A DNA stretch of 35,462 nucleotides from Betaproteobacteria bacterium. Lineage in GTDB: Bacteria > Pseudomonadota > Gammaproteobacteria > Burkholderiales > SG8-39. Each line of letters begins with the position of its first letter. The first letter of the stretch is position 1. Under the pieces are notes generated by a model. It ran no database searches. It saw nothing but the letters and a program-made list of their open reading frames with translations, and had not been told where the DNA came from. This document shows positions 27,621-35,462 of the stretch, piece after piece. The position numbers and the translations under genes were made by a program. The stretch lies in the NCBI GenBank assembly GCA_027317055.1, contig DAHVFK010000002.1, positions 1-35,462 on the forward strand, read 5' to 3'.

Positions 27621-28016
27621 ATGAGCATGAGCGACCCCATCGCGGACATGCTGACGCGCATCCGCAATGCGCAGCTGATCGGGCACACGGAAGTCCTGAT
27701 GCCCTCCTCCAAGCTCAAGGCGTCGATCGCCCAGGTGCTTAAGGACGAGGGATATGTGGAGGACTTCGGGGTGCGCGAGCGCGACGGCAAGTCTGAACTC
27801 GCAATCAGCCTCAAGTACTACGCCGGCCGGCCGGTGATCGAACGCATCGAGCGCGTCTCGAAGCCGGGCTTGCGCGTGTACAAGGGGCGCAATGACCTGC
27901 CGAAGGTCATGAACGGGCTCGGCGTGGCGATTCTCTCGACTTCGCACGGAGTGATGACCGACCGCAAAGCGCGCGCCACGGGTGTGGGTGGCGAAGTGCT
28001 TTGCATCGTGGCGTAA
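27621..28016 (+). CDS. rpsH: 30S ribosomal protein S8
   Basis: 16S rRNA central-domain binding protein and, in E. coli, the spc operon autorepressor acting at the L5 message. 131 residues: [17 protein letters not shown] after an initial MS, then [21 protein letters not shown] and the C-terminal [24 protein letters not shown] 27627 is a possible alternative start. Confidence 0.97.
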   Translation: MSMSDPIADMLTRIRNAQLIGHTEVLMPSSKLKASIAQVLKDEGYVEDFGVRERDGKSELAISLKYYAGRPVIERIERVSKPGLRVYKGRNDLPKVMNGLGVAILSTSHGVMTDRKARATGVGGEVLCIVA

Positions 28017-28026
28017 GGAGCTGGAC

Positions 28027-28560
28027 ATGTCTCGCGTCGGCAGCTTTCCCATCCCGGTTCCGAAAGGCGTCGAGGTGAACGTCGTCTCGGGCCAGATATC
28101 CGTCAAGGGCCCGCTCGGCATCATTTCCCGAACGGCCGATCCGAACGTCGCTGTGGAAAGAAACGGTGAGAATCTGATGTGTAAGGCGCTCGGCAATTCA
28201 CGCCAAGCCGACATCATGTCGGGAACGATGCGTGCGCTGATTGCCAACATGGTGACCGGCGTGAGCAAAGGATTCGAGAAACGGCTTGCGCTCGTTGGCG
28301 TCGGCTACCGAGCTCAGGCGCAAGGCGACAAGCTGAACCTGACGCTCGGCTTTTCCCATCCTGTCGTTCACCAGATGCCGAAAGGTGTGAAGGTAGCGAC
28401 GCCGACGCAGACCGAAATCGTAATAACGGGAATCGACAAACAACAGGTTGGCCAGGTTGCCGCCGAGGTGCGCGGTTACCGCGCACCGGAGCCGTACAAG
28501 GGCAAGGGCGTGCGCTATGCCGACGAGATCGTCATCTTGAAAGAGACGAAGAAGAAGTAA
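28027..28560 (+). CDS. rplF: 50S ribosomal protein L6
   Basis: Factor-binding region protein. 177 residues from ATG 28027 ([17 protein letters not shown]), the same length as in E. coli. [23 protein letters not shown] and the C-terminal [22 protein letters not shown] are canonical. A GGAG site precedes the ATG at 28018-28021. Confidence 0.97.
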   Translation: MSRVGSFPIPVPKGVEVNVVSGQISVKGPLGIISRTADPNVAVERNGENLMCKALGNSRQADIMSGTMRALIANMVTGVSKGFEKRLALVGVGYRAQAQGDKLNLTLGFSHPVVHQMPKGVKVATPTQTEIVITGIDKQQVGQVAAEVRGYRAPEPYKGKGVRYADEIVILKETKKK

Positions 28561-28572
28561 CGGGACGAGGCC

Positions 28573-28929
28573 ATGTTCGACAAGAATCCTTCGCGGCTTC
28601 GCCGCGCGCGACAAACCAGACTTAAGATTCGGGAGCTCGGCGCAGTGCGTCTGACCGTGCACCGCACGAATTGCCATATCTATGCGCAGATCACGTCCGC
28701 CTCGGGTGACAAGGTGATCGCCACCGCGTCCAGCGTCGAGAAGGAAGTGCGCGCGAAACTCAAACACGGCGGCAATGTCAAGGCAGCAGAAGTCATCGGG
28801 CAGCGCATTGCCGAGAGGGCGAAGCAGGCAGGCGTCGAAACGGTCGCGTTCGATCGTTCCGGCTACAAGTACCACGGACGCGTCAAGGCACTCGCTGATG
28901 CCGCACGGGCCGGCGGGCTGAAGTTCTAA
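28573..28929 (+). CDS. rplR: 50S ribosomal protein L18
   Basis: 5S rRNA-binding protein of the central protuberance. 118 residues: [31 protein letters not shown] and the C-terminal [28 protein letters not shown] segment (here ARAGGLKF). It lies 12 bases after rplF and 14 before rpsE. Confidence 0.97.
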   Translation: MFDKNPSRLRRARQTRLKIRELGAVRLTVHRTNCHIYAQITSASGDKVIATASSVEKEVRAKLKHGGNVKAAEVIGQRIAERAKQAGVETVAFDRSGYKYHGRVKALADAARAGGLKF

Positions 28930-28943
28930 GGGGCACGAACCTC

Positions 28944-29465
28944 ATGGCAAAAATTCAACCGAGAATGCAGACCTCGGACGATCGTTCCGACGGGTTGCGC
29001 GAGAAAATGGTCGCGGTTAACCGCGTCACCAAAGTGGTGAAAGGCGGCCGCGTGCTCGGCTTTGCCGCGTTGACGGTAGTCGGCGACGGGGACGGCGGGA
29101 TCGGAATGGGCAAGGGCAAGGCACGCGAAGTTCCAGTCGCGGTCCAGAAGGCGATGGAAGAGGCTCGCAGGCGCCTGTTCAAGGTCAAGCTTAAGCACGG
29201 CACGCTCCAGCACTCGGTAATAGGACGCCACGGCGCGGCGAAAGTGCTGATGCAGCCGGCGTCCGAAGGCACGGGAATCATTGCCGGTGGCCCCATGCGC
29301 GCGGTATTTGAGGTCATGGGCGTCACCAACATCCTGGCCAAGTGCTTCGGCTCGACCAACCCGTATAACGTGGTGCGTGCCACGCTCAATGGCTTGCAGG
29401 CGATGAACACGCCGTCGGAGATCGCAGCCAAGCGCGGCAAGAAGATCGAGGAAATCCTCTCCTGA
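28944..29465 (+). CDS. rpsE: 30S ribosomal protein S5
   Basis: Decoding-accuracy and mRNA-helicase-associated protein. 173 residues: [21 protein letters not shown], then [30 protein letters not shown] in the spectinomycin-contact loop is wild-type. The C-terminal S5 domain contains [20 protein letters not shown] and ends [10 protein letters not shown]. Eight bases to rpmD. Confidence 0.97.
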   Translation: MAKIQPRMQTSDDRSDGLREKMVAVNRVTKVVKGGRVLGFAALTVVGDGDGGIGMGKGKAREVPVAVQKAMEEARRRLFKVKLKHGTLQHSVIGRHGAAKVLMQPASEGTGIIAGGPMRAVFEVMGVTNILAKCFGSTNPYNVVRATLNGLQAMNTPSEIAAKRGKKIEEILS

Positions 29466-29473
29466 GGCGGGAC

Positions 29474-29656
29474 ATGGCTGACAAGAAGATCAAGGTGAAG
29501 CTGATCAAGGGGCTTGCCGGCTGCAAGGAAAGCCATCGGGCGACCGTGCGCGGGCTTGGACTGCGGCGCCTAAATCATATGGTCGAGCTGACGGATACAC
29601 CCGCGGTGCGGGGAATGATCAACAAGGTCTACTACCTGGTGCAGGTGGTGGCGTAG
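29474..29656 (+). CDS. rpmD: 50S ribosomal protein L30
   Basis: Small 50S protein of 60 residues (E. coli 59). [31 protein letters not shown] and [18 protein letters not shown] match the family. It is in its usual place between rpsE and rplO. Confidence 0.97.
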   Translation: MADKKIKVKLIKGLAGCKESHRATVRGLGLRRLNHMVELTDTPAVRGMINKVYYLVQVVA

Positions 29657-29671
29657 GAAACAGAGGTAGTC

Positions 29672-30133
29672 ATGCGACTTAACGACATCAAACCGGCGCC
29701 TGGCGCGAAGAGTTCGCGTCGCCGAGTCGGTCGTGGCATCGGCTCGGGGCTGGGCAAGACCGCGGGTCGCGGACACAAGGGCCAGAAGGCGCGCTCGGGC
29801 GGGTATCACAAGATTGGGTTCGAGGGCGGCCAAATGCCGCTGCACCGGAGGCTGCCGAAGCGCGGCTTCACTTCCCTGACGCGCGACACGACGGCCGAAG
29901 TGCGTCTTTCGGAGCTCGAACGGATGAGCGCGAGCGAGATCGATCTGGCCGCACTCAAGGCCGAGGGCGTCGTGTCGCACCGGGCACAAGCCGCGAAAGT
30001 GATTCTTTCCGGGAAGCTGGCGCGCAAGGTCACGCTCAAAGGCGTGCGGGCGACCAAGGGCGCCCGTGCAGCAATCGAATCTGCGGGCGGCAAAGTCGAG
30101 GACGCACCCGCGCCGGCGCCGGCCGCGGCATAA
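29672..30133 (+). CDS. rplO: 50S ribosomal protein L15
   Basis: Late 50S assembly protein. 153 residues: [38 protein letters not shown] start region, then [18 protein letters not shown]. The end is a short Ala/Pro tail ([10 protein letters not shown]) beyond the usual 144 residues. Twenty bases to the TTG start of secY. Confidence 0.97.
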   Translation: MRLNDIKPAPGAKSSRRRVGRGIGSGLGKTAGRGHKGQKARSGGYHKIGFEGGQMPLHRRLPKRGFTSLTRDTTAEVRLSELERMSASEIDLAALKAEGVVSHRAQAAKVILSGKLARKVTLKGVRATKGARAAIESAGGKVEDAPAPAPAAA

Positions 30134-30153
30134 GGCATTTAGGGACCATTCAC

Positions 30154-31476
30154 TTGGCCACCGCACTCCCGAACGCCGGAAAGACCGGGCGCTACGGCGA
30201 CCTGAAGCGACGCCTGTTCTTCTTGCTGGGCGCGCTCGTCGTGTTCCGCATCGGGGCGCATATCCCGGTGCCGGGGATAGACCCCGGGGTGCTGGCCGAG
30301 CTGTTCCGCGGCCAGCAGGGCGGGATATTGGGCATGTTCAACATGTTTTCCGGCGGTGCGCTGCGCCGCTTCACCATCTTTGCGCTCGGGATCATGCCGT
30401 ATATTTCGGCGTCGATCATTATGCAGCTGATGAGCTCGGTCTCGCCGCAGCTCGAGGCGCTGCGCAAGGAAGGCGAGTCCGGGCGGCGCAAGATCACGCA
30501 ATACACGCGCTACGGCACCGTCTTCCTCGCCCTGTTCCAGGCGACTGGAATCTCGATTGCGCTCGAATCGCAGCCCGGCCTGGTGCTGGATCCGGGGCTG
30601 ATGTTCCGGGTGACCGCCGTTACCACTCTGGTAACCGGCACCATGTTCCTCATGTGGCTCGGTGAACAGATCACGGAGCGCGGGCTCGGCAACGGCATTT
30701 CGATCATCATCTTTGCCGGCATTGCAGCCGGCCTGCCGAACGCTGTGGCCGGAACGCTGGAGCTGGTGCGCACCGGGGCCATGCACCCGCTGACCGCATT
30801 GTTGATCGCCGTGGCGGTGGTGGTGGTGACCGCGTTCGTCTGCTTCGTCGAGCGTGGCCAGCGCAAGATACTGGTCAACTATGCCAAGCGGCAGGTCGGT
30901 AACCGCGTCTACGGCGGACAGAGTTCGCACTTGCCATTCAAGCTCAACATGTCGGGCGTGATTCCGCCGATCTTTGCCAGCTCGCTGATCCTGTTTCCCG
31001 CCACCCTGCTCGGCTGGTTCGGCTCGCAGGAAGGGATGCTCTGGCTGCGCGACATCGCCGGAACGCTTACCCCAGGACAGCCGATCTACGTCATGCTGTA
31101 TGCAGCGCTGATCATCTTCTTCTGTTTCTTCTACACCGCGCTGCAATACAGCCCGAAGGAAACTGCGGACAACCTCAAGAAGTCGGGCGCCTTCGTGCCG
31201 GGCATTCGGCCCGGCGACCAGACCGCGCGCTACCTCGAGCGGATCTTGACCCGCCTCACCCTGGTTGGTGCGCTCTACGTGACGCTGGTCTGCCTGCTGC
31301 CGGAATTCCTGATCCTGAAGTGGAACGTGCCGTTTTACTTCGGCGGAACGTCTCTCCTGATTATCGTTGTCGTCACCATGGACTTCATGGCACAGGTGCA
31401 GGCCTACGTCATGTCACACCAGTACGAAAGCCTGCTGCGCAAGGCAAATTTCAAGGGTGGTCTGCCCGCGCGGTAG
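30154..31476 (+). CDS. secY: Protein translocase subunit SecY
   Basis: Channel-forming subunit of the SecYEG translocon in the inner membrane. It starts at a TTG ([20 protein letters not shown]), eight bases after an AGGGA site; no in-frame ATG fits the family start better. 440 residues (E. coli 443) with about ten membrane helices. Conserved parts are [13 protein letters not shown] (helix 1 end), [30 protein letters not shown], and the C-terminal [14 protein letters not shown] and [15 protein letters not shown]. rpmJ follows 23 bases later; infA, often found here in betaproteobacteria, is absent. Confidence 0.98.
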   Translation: MATALPNAGKTGRYGDLKRRLFFLLGALVVFRIGAHIPVPGIDPGVLAELFRGQQGGILGMFNMFSGGALRRFTIFALGIMPYISASIIMQLMSSVSPQLEALRKEGESGRRKITQYTRYGTVFLALFQATGISIALESQPGLVLDPGLMFRVTAVTTLVTGTMFLMWLGEQITERGLGNGISIIIFAGIAAGLPNAVAGTLELVRTGAMHPLTALLIAVAVVVVTAFVCFVERGQRKILVNYAKRQVGNRVYGGQSSHLPFKLNMSGVIPPIFASSLILFPATLLGWFGSQEGMLWLRDIAGTLTPGQPIYVMLYAALIIFFCFFYTALQYSPKETADNLKKSGAFVPGIRPGDQTARYLERILTRLTLVGALYVTLVCLLPEFLILKWNVPFYFGGTSLLIIVVVTMDFMAQVQAYVMSHQYESLLRKANFKGGLPAR

Positions 31477-31499
31477 ACACCAAGGTAAAGGAGCTGGGC

Positions 31500-31613
31500 A
31501 TGAAAGTAATGGCTTCAGTAAAGAAGATCTGCCGCAAGTGCAAGATCGTCCGCCGCAAGCGCGTGGTTCGGGTCATCTGTTCTGATCCGCGCCACAAACA
31601 GCGTCAGGGATGA
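31500..31613 (+). CDS. rpmJ: 50S ribosomal protein L36, zinc-binding type
   Basis: Smallest 50S protein, 37 residues ([20 protein letters not shown] start, [12 protein letters not shown] end). Cys11, Cys14, Cys27 and His33 form the zinc site, so it is the C+ type. A strong AAAGGAG ribosome site lies seven bases upstream of the ATG. Confidence 0.97.
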   Translation: MKVMASVKKICRKCKIVRRKRVVRVICSDPRHKQRQG

Positions 31614-31622
31614 TTTAACCTC

Positions 31623-31651
31623 TTGAGCAGACAGGCAATTCGGGATAAACT
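31623..31651 (+). promoter_or_regulatory. Possible alpha operon promoter before rpsM
   Basis: TTGAGC (31623-31628) and TAAACT (31646-31651) with a 17-base spacer; four of six bases match in each. It falls in the 78-base rpmJ-rpsM gap, where the E. coli alpha promoter also lies. Moderate match only. Confidence 0.45.
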
Positions 31652-31691
31652 ACTCGGCTTTTCGTTCGCGACGCACTTACGGGACTAGCAC

Positions 31692-32072
31692 ATGGCACGG
31701 ATCGCTGGAATAAACATCCCCAACCACCAGCACGCAGAGATCGCGTTGACGGCAATCTACGGTATCGGGCGCGCTCGCGCGCAAGCCATCTGCGTCGCGT
31801 CCGGCGTCGAGGGGTCGCGCAAGATCAAGGATCTGACCGATTCGGATCTCGACCGACTGCGCGACAACGTCATGCGGCTCTCGGTCGAGGGCGACCTGCG
31901 GCGCGAAGTCTCGATGAGCGTCAAGCGCCTCATGGACCTTGGCTGCTATCGCGGGGTGCGCCATCGAAAGGGTCTGCCGGTGCGCGGACAACGTACGCGC
32001 ACCAACGCTCGAACCCGCAAGGGGCCGCGTAAGACGGCCATCAAGCTGACGGCGCAGGCCGGCAAGGTGTAA
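31692..32072 (+). CDS. rpsM: 30S ribosomal protein S13
   Basis: Head protein contacting P-site tRNA and the 50S. 126 residues: [31 protein letters not shown], then [37 protein letters not shown]. The end, [11 protein letters not shown], is slightly longer than in E. coli (118). First gene of the alpha group. Confidence 0.97.
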   Translation: MARIAGINIPNHQHAEIALTAIYGIGRARAQAICVASGVEGSRKIKDLTDSDLDRLRDNVMRLSVEGDLRREVSMSVKRLMDLGCYRGVRHRKGLPVRGQRTRTNARTRKGPRKTAIKLTAQAGKV

Positions 32073-32091
32073 CGCAGGCTAAAGGACATTC

Positions 32092-32505
32092 ATGGCGACC
32101 AGAAATCCCACGCAACAGACGCAGCAAGCAGCCCGTGCGCGCAAGAAGGTCAAGAAGAACGTGGCCGAAGGAATCGCGCACGTGCATGCCTCGTTCAACA
32201 ACACCATCGTGACGATTACCGACCGCCAGGGAAACGCCCTTTCGTGGGCGACTTCCGGCAACGCGGGTTTCAAGGGTTCGCGCAAATCGACGCCATTCGC
32301 CGCGCAGGTCGCCGCGGAACGCGCGGGACGGGCGGCGCAAGAGTGCGGAGTAAAGAACATCGAAGTGCGCATCAAAGGGCCGGGGCCTGGCCGCGAATCC
32401 GCGGTGCGCGCGCTGAACGCTATCGGGCTCAAGATTTCCAGCATCGCTGACGTGACGCCCGTCCCACACAACGGCTGCCGGCCGCCCAAGCGGCGCCGGG
32501 TCTGA
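32092..32505 (+). CDS. rpsK: 30S ribosomal protein S11
   Basis: Platform protein at the mRNA exit. 137 residues (E. coli 129), with a Gln/Thr-rich N-terminus. [43 protein letters not shown] segment (here TSGNAGFKG) and [17 protein letters not shown] are canonical. rpsD follows after 21 bases. Confidence 0.98.
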   Translation: MATRNPTQQTQQAARARKKVKKNVAEGIAHVHASFNNTIVTITDRQGNALSWATSGNAGFKGSRKSTPFAAQVAAERAGRAAQECGVKNIEVRIKGPGPGRESAVRALNAIGLKISSIADVTPVPHNGCRPPKRRRV

Positions 32506-32526
32506 GTCGACGGCAAAGGAGACGCC

Positions 32527-33156
32527 ATGGCAAGAAATCTGGACGCTAAGTGCCGCCAGTGCCGCCGCGAAGGGGAGAAGCTTTTTCTCAAAGGCGAAAA
32601 ATGCTTTACCGACAAATGCGCCGTAGAGCGCCGCAGCTACGCGCCGGGCCAGCACGGCCAGAAGAGCGGCCAGCGCCTGTCCGACTACGGCAAGCAGCTG
32701 CGCGAGAAGCAGAAGATTCGCAGGATTTACGGCGTGCTCGAGCGCCAGTTCCGCAAGACCTACGCCGAGGCGTCGCGTTCGAAGGGCGTGACCCGCGAGC
32801 GACTGCTGCAGCTGCTCGAGACACGCCTTGATAGCGTCGCATACCGAATGGGATTCGGCGCATCGCGTACCGAGTCGCGCCAGCTGGTGCGCCACAACGG
32901 GGTTCGCGTGAACGGCAAGCGGGTGAACATTCCGTCGTACCAGGTTAAGCCTGGAGACGTCGTCGAAGTGGCGGAGAAGGCGAAGGCGCAGTTGCGCGTA
33001 AAAGCCGCCGCCGAAGCGGCCGAGAGCCGCGGCATTCCGGACTGGATGGAAGTGGACGCGAAGGCGCTGAAGGGTACCTTCAAGGCGTTGCCGACGCGGC
33101 CAGAACTACCTTCTTCGATCAACGAAAGCCTGGTGATCGAACTCTATTCGAAGTAA
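32527..33156 (+). CDS. rpsD: 30S ribosomal protein S4, cysteine-rich (C+) type
   Basis: Primary 16S rRNA binder, accuracy protein and, in E. coli, autorepressor of the alpha operon. 209 residues. The N-terminus has four cysteines, Cys9, Cys12, Cys26 and Cys31 (KCRQCRREG and KCFTDKC), the arrangement that binds zinc in Gram-positive S4. E. coli and Burkholderia S4 lack it. [15 protein letters not shown] and the S4 RNA-binding domain ([38 protein letters not shown]) are intact. It ends [10 protein letters not shown]. Confidence 0.97.
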   Translation: MARNLDAKCRQCRREGEKLFLKGEKCFTDKCAVERRSYAPGQHGQKSGQRLSDYGKQLREKQKIRRIYGVLERQFRKTYAEASRSKGVTRERLLQLLETRLDSVAYRMGFGASRTESRQLVRHNGVRVNGKRVNIPSYQVKPGDVVEVAEKAKAQLRVKAAAEAAESRGIPDWMEVDAKALKGTFKALPTRPELPSSINESLVIELYSK

Positions 33157-33157
33157 C

Positions 33158-33180
33158 GAGGTGACGCCGGGTCGAACCTC
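33158..33180 (+). promoter_or_regulatory. Small hairpin between rpsD and rpoA
   Basis: GAGGT (33158-33162) pairs with ACCTC (33176-33180), and GAC with GTC inside, leaving a five-base loop and a two-base bulge. It has no T run and is of uncertain meaning, perhaps an RNA processing or control site ahead of rpoA. Confidence 0.3.
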
Positions 33181-33222
33181 TCCCCGCACCACCCCCTACA
33201 CGATCAACCGCAGGACGAAAAA

Positions 33223-34206
33223 ATGTCGCAAACCGGATTTCTGAAACCGCGCATCGTCGATGTGCAGAACCTGTCGCCCTACCACGCGAAAGTGACGATG
33301 GAGCCCTTCGAGCGCGGCTACGGCCATACGCTCGGCAACGCTCTGCGCCGCGTGCTGCTGTCCTCGATGCCCGGCTACGCGCCGACCGAGGTGCAGATCG
33401 CCGGCGTAGTGCACGAGTACTCCACCATGGACGGCGTGCGCGAGGACATCGTCGACATTCTGCTCAACCTCAAGGGCGTGGTGTTCCGGCTCCACAACCG
33501 GCAAGAGGCCATCCTTTCGCTGAAGAAGGACGGCGAGGGTCAGGTCACCGCCTCAGATATCGAGGTCGCGCACGATGTGGAGATCGTCAATCCCGAGCAT
33601 GTCATCGCGACGCTTGCGTCGGGCGGCAAGCTCGAAATGCAGATCAAGGTCGAGTCCGGGCGAGGCTATGTTCCGGGCAACATGCGCTACCTGCCGGAGG
33701 AGACCAAGGGAATCGGCCGAATCGTTCTCGATGCTTCGTTCAGCCCGGTGCGCCGCGTTTCCTACTCGGTCGAGTCCGCGCGCGTCGAGCAGCGTACCGA
33801 CCTGGACAAGCTGATCATGGACATCGAGACCAACGGCGCGACCGAGCCGGAGGAGGCGATTCGCTATTCGGCGCGTATCCTGGTCGACCAGCTCTCCGTT
33901 TTTGCCCAGCTCGAGGGAACCTCGATGCCGGCCGAGCAGCCGAAGTCGCCGCAGGTGGACCCGATCCTGCTGCGCCCGGTCGATGATCTGGAGCTCACGG
34001 TGCGCTCGGCGAACTGCCTCAAGGCAGAGAACATCTACTACATCGGCGACCTGATCCAGCGTACCGAAACCGAGCTCCTCAAGACGCCGAACCTCGGGCG
34101 CAAGTCGTTGAACGAGATCAAGGAAGTGCTTGCCTCGCGTGGCCTCACGCTCGGCATGAAGCTAGAGAACTGGCCGCCCGCGGGACTCGAGCACCACCGC
34201 GTATAG
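33223..34206 (+). CDS. rpoA: RNA polymerase alpha subunit
   Basis: Scaffold of RNA polymerase; the C-terminal domain binds UP elements and activators. 327 residues (E. coli 329). N-terminal domain: [23 protein letters not shown] (dimer and beta contact), [21 protein letters not shown]-terminal domain from about 250: [20 protein letters not shown] with the DNA-binding Arg and Asn, and [18 protein letters not shown]. Encoded between rpsD and rplQ as usual. Confidence 0.98.
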   Translation: MSQTGFLKPRIVDVQNLSPYHAKVTMEPFERGYGHTLGNALRRVLLSSMPGYAPTEVQIAGVVHEYSTMDGVREDIVDILLNLKGVVFRLHNRQEAILSLKKDGEGQVTASDIEVAHDVEIVNPEHVIATLASGGKLEMQIKVESGRGYVPGNMRYLPEETKGIGRIVLDASFSPVRRVSYSVESARVEQRTDLDKLIMDIETNGATEPEEAIRYSARILVDQLSVFAQLEGTSMPAEQPKSPQVDPILLRPVDDLELTVRSANCLKAENIYYIGDLIQRTETELLKTPNLGRKSLNEIKEVLASRGLTLGMKLENWPPAGLEHHRV

Positions 34207-34234
34207 CGCGCGCCGGAGATAAGGACAACAAGCC

Positions 34235-34636
34235 ATGCGTCACGGTCACGGACTCCGCAAGCTCAACCGCACGACGAGCCACCGGCTCGCAATGCTGCGC
34301 AACATGGCGAATTCGCTGCTGCGCCACGAGACGATCACGACCACGCTGCCCAAGGCGAAAGAGCTCCGGCGCGTCGTTGAGCCGATGATCACGCTCGGCA
34401 AGAAGCCCTCGCTCGCAAACCGGCGCCTGGCGTTCAACCGCCTGCGCGACCGGGAGATCGTCGGCAAGCTGTTCGACAACCTGGGACCGCGCTACGCCAA
34501 GCGCAATGGCGGGTACCTGCGCATCCTGAAGAGCGGATTTCGCAAGGGCGACAATGCCCCGCTCGCGCTGGTGCTGCTGCTCGACCAGCCCGAGAAGCCG
34601 GCCGAAGAGAAGAAGGAAGACAAGAAAGCCGCTTGA
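34235..34636 (+). CDS. rplQ: 50S ribosomal protein L17
   Basis: 50S protein near the exit tunnel. 133 residues: [49 protein letters not shown] and [21 protein letters not shown] are canonical. It ends in a charged tail ([10 protein letters not shown]). Last gene of the alpha operon; a terminator hairpin begins 21 bases later. Confidence 0.98.
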   Translation: MRHGHGLRKLNRTTSHRLAMLRNMANSLLRHETITTTLPKAKELRRVVEPMITLGKKPSLANRRLAFNRLRDREIVGKLFDNLGPRYAKRNGGYLRILKSGFRKGDNAPLALVLLLDQPEKPAEEKKEDKKAA

Positions 34637-34656
34637 TCGCTCTGCGCGTTCGTGCG

Positions 34657-34692
34657 AAAAAGGCCGGACTCGTCCCGGCCTTTTCGTTTTTT
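34657..34692 (+). terminator. Intrinsic terminator of the alpha operon
   Basis: AAAAGGCCGG (34658-34667) pairs with CCGGCCTTTT (34675-34684) across a seven-base loop, and the stem is followed by a second T run (34687-34692). The A-rich left arm makes it potentially bidirectional. The SAM hydrolase start is 11 bases beyond it. Confidence 0.88.
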
Positions 34693-34702
34693 GGGAGCGC
34701 GC

Positions 34703-35434
34703 GTGATCGTCCTGTACACCGACTTCGGCTCGACCGACCCCTACCTCGGCCAGGTGAAGGCCGTGCTGCAGCGCGCGGCGCCGCGGGTAGCGGTAGTGGA
34801 CGCGCTGAATGACGTTCCTGCTTTCGGCATCGAGCCTGCGGCGCACTTGCTGGCTGCACTCGCGCCACATTTCGGCCGCGGCAGCGTGTTCCTCTGCGCG
34901 ATCGATCCCGGCGTCGGCGGGTCGCGCGGGGCAATCGTAGTGCAGGTCGATGGCCGATGCTTCGTAGGCCCCGACAACGGGCTGCTGTCGGTTGTCTGGC
35001 AGCGCGCGAAGCGCAGGCGCTGCCGGCGGATCGTCTGGCGCCCTGCGTCGCTTTCGGGCTCGTTCCATGGCCGCGACCTGTTCGCGCCGGTCGCCGCGGC
35101 GCTTGCGCGGGAGCGCGTACCGACCGGCTGGCTGGCTGCGCGGCGCGCCCCGCACGTGCTGCTCGACGCAGCCGATCTTTCGCGGGTGATTTTCGTCGAT
35201 CATTACGGCAATGCGATGACCGGGCTGCGCGCCGCGTGCGTCGCGCCCGGCGCACGTCTGCGCGCGGGCGGGCGGACGCTCAGTCGGGCCGAAACCTTTG
35301 GCGCGGTGCGCCGCGGGGCCGCGTTCTGGTACGAGAACAGCGTGGGCCTGGTGGAGATCGCCGCCAACCAGGCGAGCGCCGCGCGTAAACTTGGCTTGCG
35401 CGTCGGCAGCAGAGTCGCGCTGTCTACGCGATGA
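34703..35434 (+). CDS. SAM hydroxide adenosyltransferase (DUF62 family)
   Basis: Family that splits S-adenosylmethionine with water into adenosine and methionine; the physiological role is uncertain. The GTG at 34703 gives VIVLYTDFGSTDPYLGQVKAVL and 243 residues, with a GGGAG site 10 bases upstream; an earlier in-frame start would lie in the terminator. Motifs are TDFGSTDPYLGQVK (7-20), DPGVGGSRGAIVV, VGPDNGLLS, SFHGRDLFAPVAA and the late VDHYGNAMT and FWYENSVGLVEIAANQ. It lies right after the ribosomal block; transcription from a separate promoter is likely. Confidence 0.92.
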   Translation: MIVLYTDFGSTDPYLGQVKAVLQRAAPRVAVVDALNDVPAFGIEPAAHLLAALAPHFGRGSVFLCAIDPGVGGSRGAIVVQVDGRCFVGPDNGLLSVVWQRAKRRRCRRIVWRPASLSGSFHGRDLFAPVAAALARERVPTGWLAARRAPHVLLDAADLSRVIFVDHYGNAMTGLRAACVAPGARLRAGGRTLSRAETFGAVRRGAAFWYENSVGLVEIAANQASAARKLGLRVGSRVALSTR

Positions 35435-35462
35435 CGATGGCCCGGTAGTCGTTCACGTTGGT
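35424..35462 (-). CDS. Possible C-terminal end of a convergent gene, cut by the window edge
   Basis: The minus strand reads TNVNDYRAIVIA followed by TAG, open to the edge. It would overlap the SAM hydrolase end by 11 bases. Twelve codons are too few to identify a family, and the frame may be chance. Confidence 0.25.
   Translation of the reverse strand, partial: TNVNDYRAIVIA

Overview
The window reads as a continuous piece of a high-GC betaproteobacterial chromosome. The betaproteobacterial reading rests on gene order (uvrA / MFS / ssb, then fmdB-type / DUF502 / aspS / nudB / EEP phosphatase / clsB, then the str, S10, spc and alpha ribosomal operons) and on protein sequences. The cysteine-containing S4 and the rest of the protein set look more like a Rhodocyclales/Nitrosomonadales-type lineage than the genus Burkholderia, but that placement is inference. 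No insertion sequence, phage gene, tRNA, rRNA or CRISPR array was seen. No stretch over 300 bases lacks a gene.

Layout. 1-2349 (minus): the first 783 codons of uvrA, cut by the window edge. 2459-4218 (plus): a YajR-like MFS transporter and ssb. 4271-8349: an FmdB-type zinc-ribbon protein, a DUF502 membrane protein, aspS, a secreted guanyl-specific ribonuclease with a barstar-family inhibitor, and nudB. 8362-11767: a ClC chloride channel/antiporter, an endonuclease/exonuclease/phosphatase-family protein and the cardiolipin synthase ClsB. 11789-14568 (minus): a three-gene operon encoding a lipoate ligase fused to an alpha/beta hydrolase, a 4HBT thioesterase and a MaoC-type dehydratase. 14686-16082 (plus): a degenerate EAL-domain protein and a small conserved protein of unknown function.

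16217-34636 is the translation block: rpsL, rpsG, fusA, tuf, rpsJ through rpsQ, rplN through secY and rpmJ, then rpsM, rpsK, rpsD, rpoA, rplQ. Promoter-like sites precede rpsL, rplN and rpsM, and a strong intrinsic terminator follows rplQ. rpoBC is not next to rpsL, and infA is missing between secY and rpmJ. A SAM hydrolase-family gene follows, and the last 39 bases may hold the end of a convergent minus-strand gene.

The most unusual items are: (1) the single reading frame joining a lipoate-protein ligase with its C-terminal accessory domain to a complete alpha/beta hydrolase with an intact triad, in an operon with two hot-dog-fold enzymes; (2) a secreted RNase Sa-like toxin next to its barstar antidote, inserted between aspS and nudB; (3) structured, unusually long leaders at rpsL, rplC and rplN that could be ribosomal-protein control sites; (4) basic Lys/Pro/Ala tails on S3 and S19; (5) an EAL protein that lacks one metal-binding aspartate.
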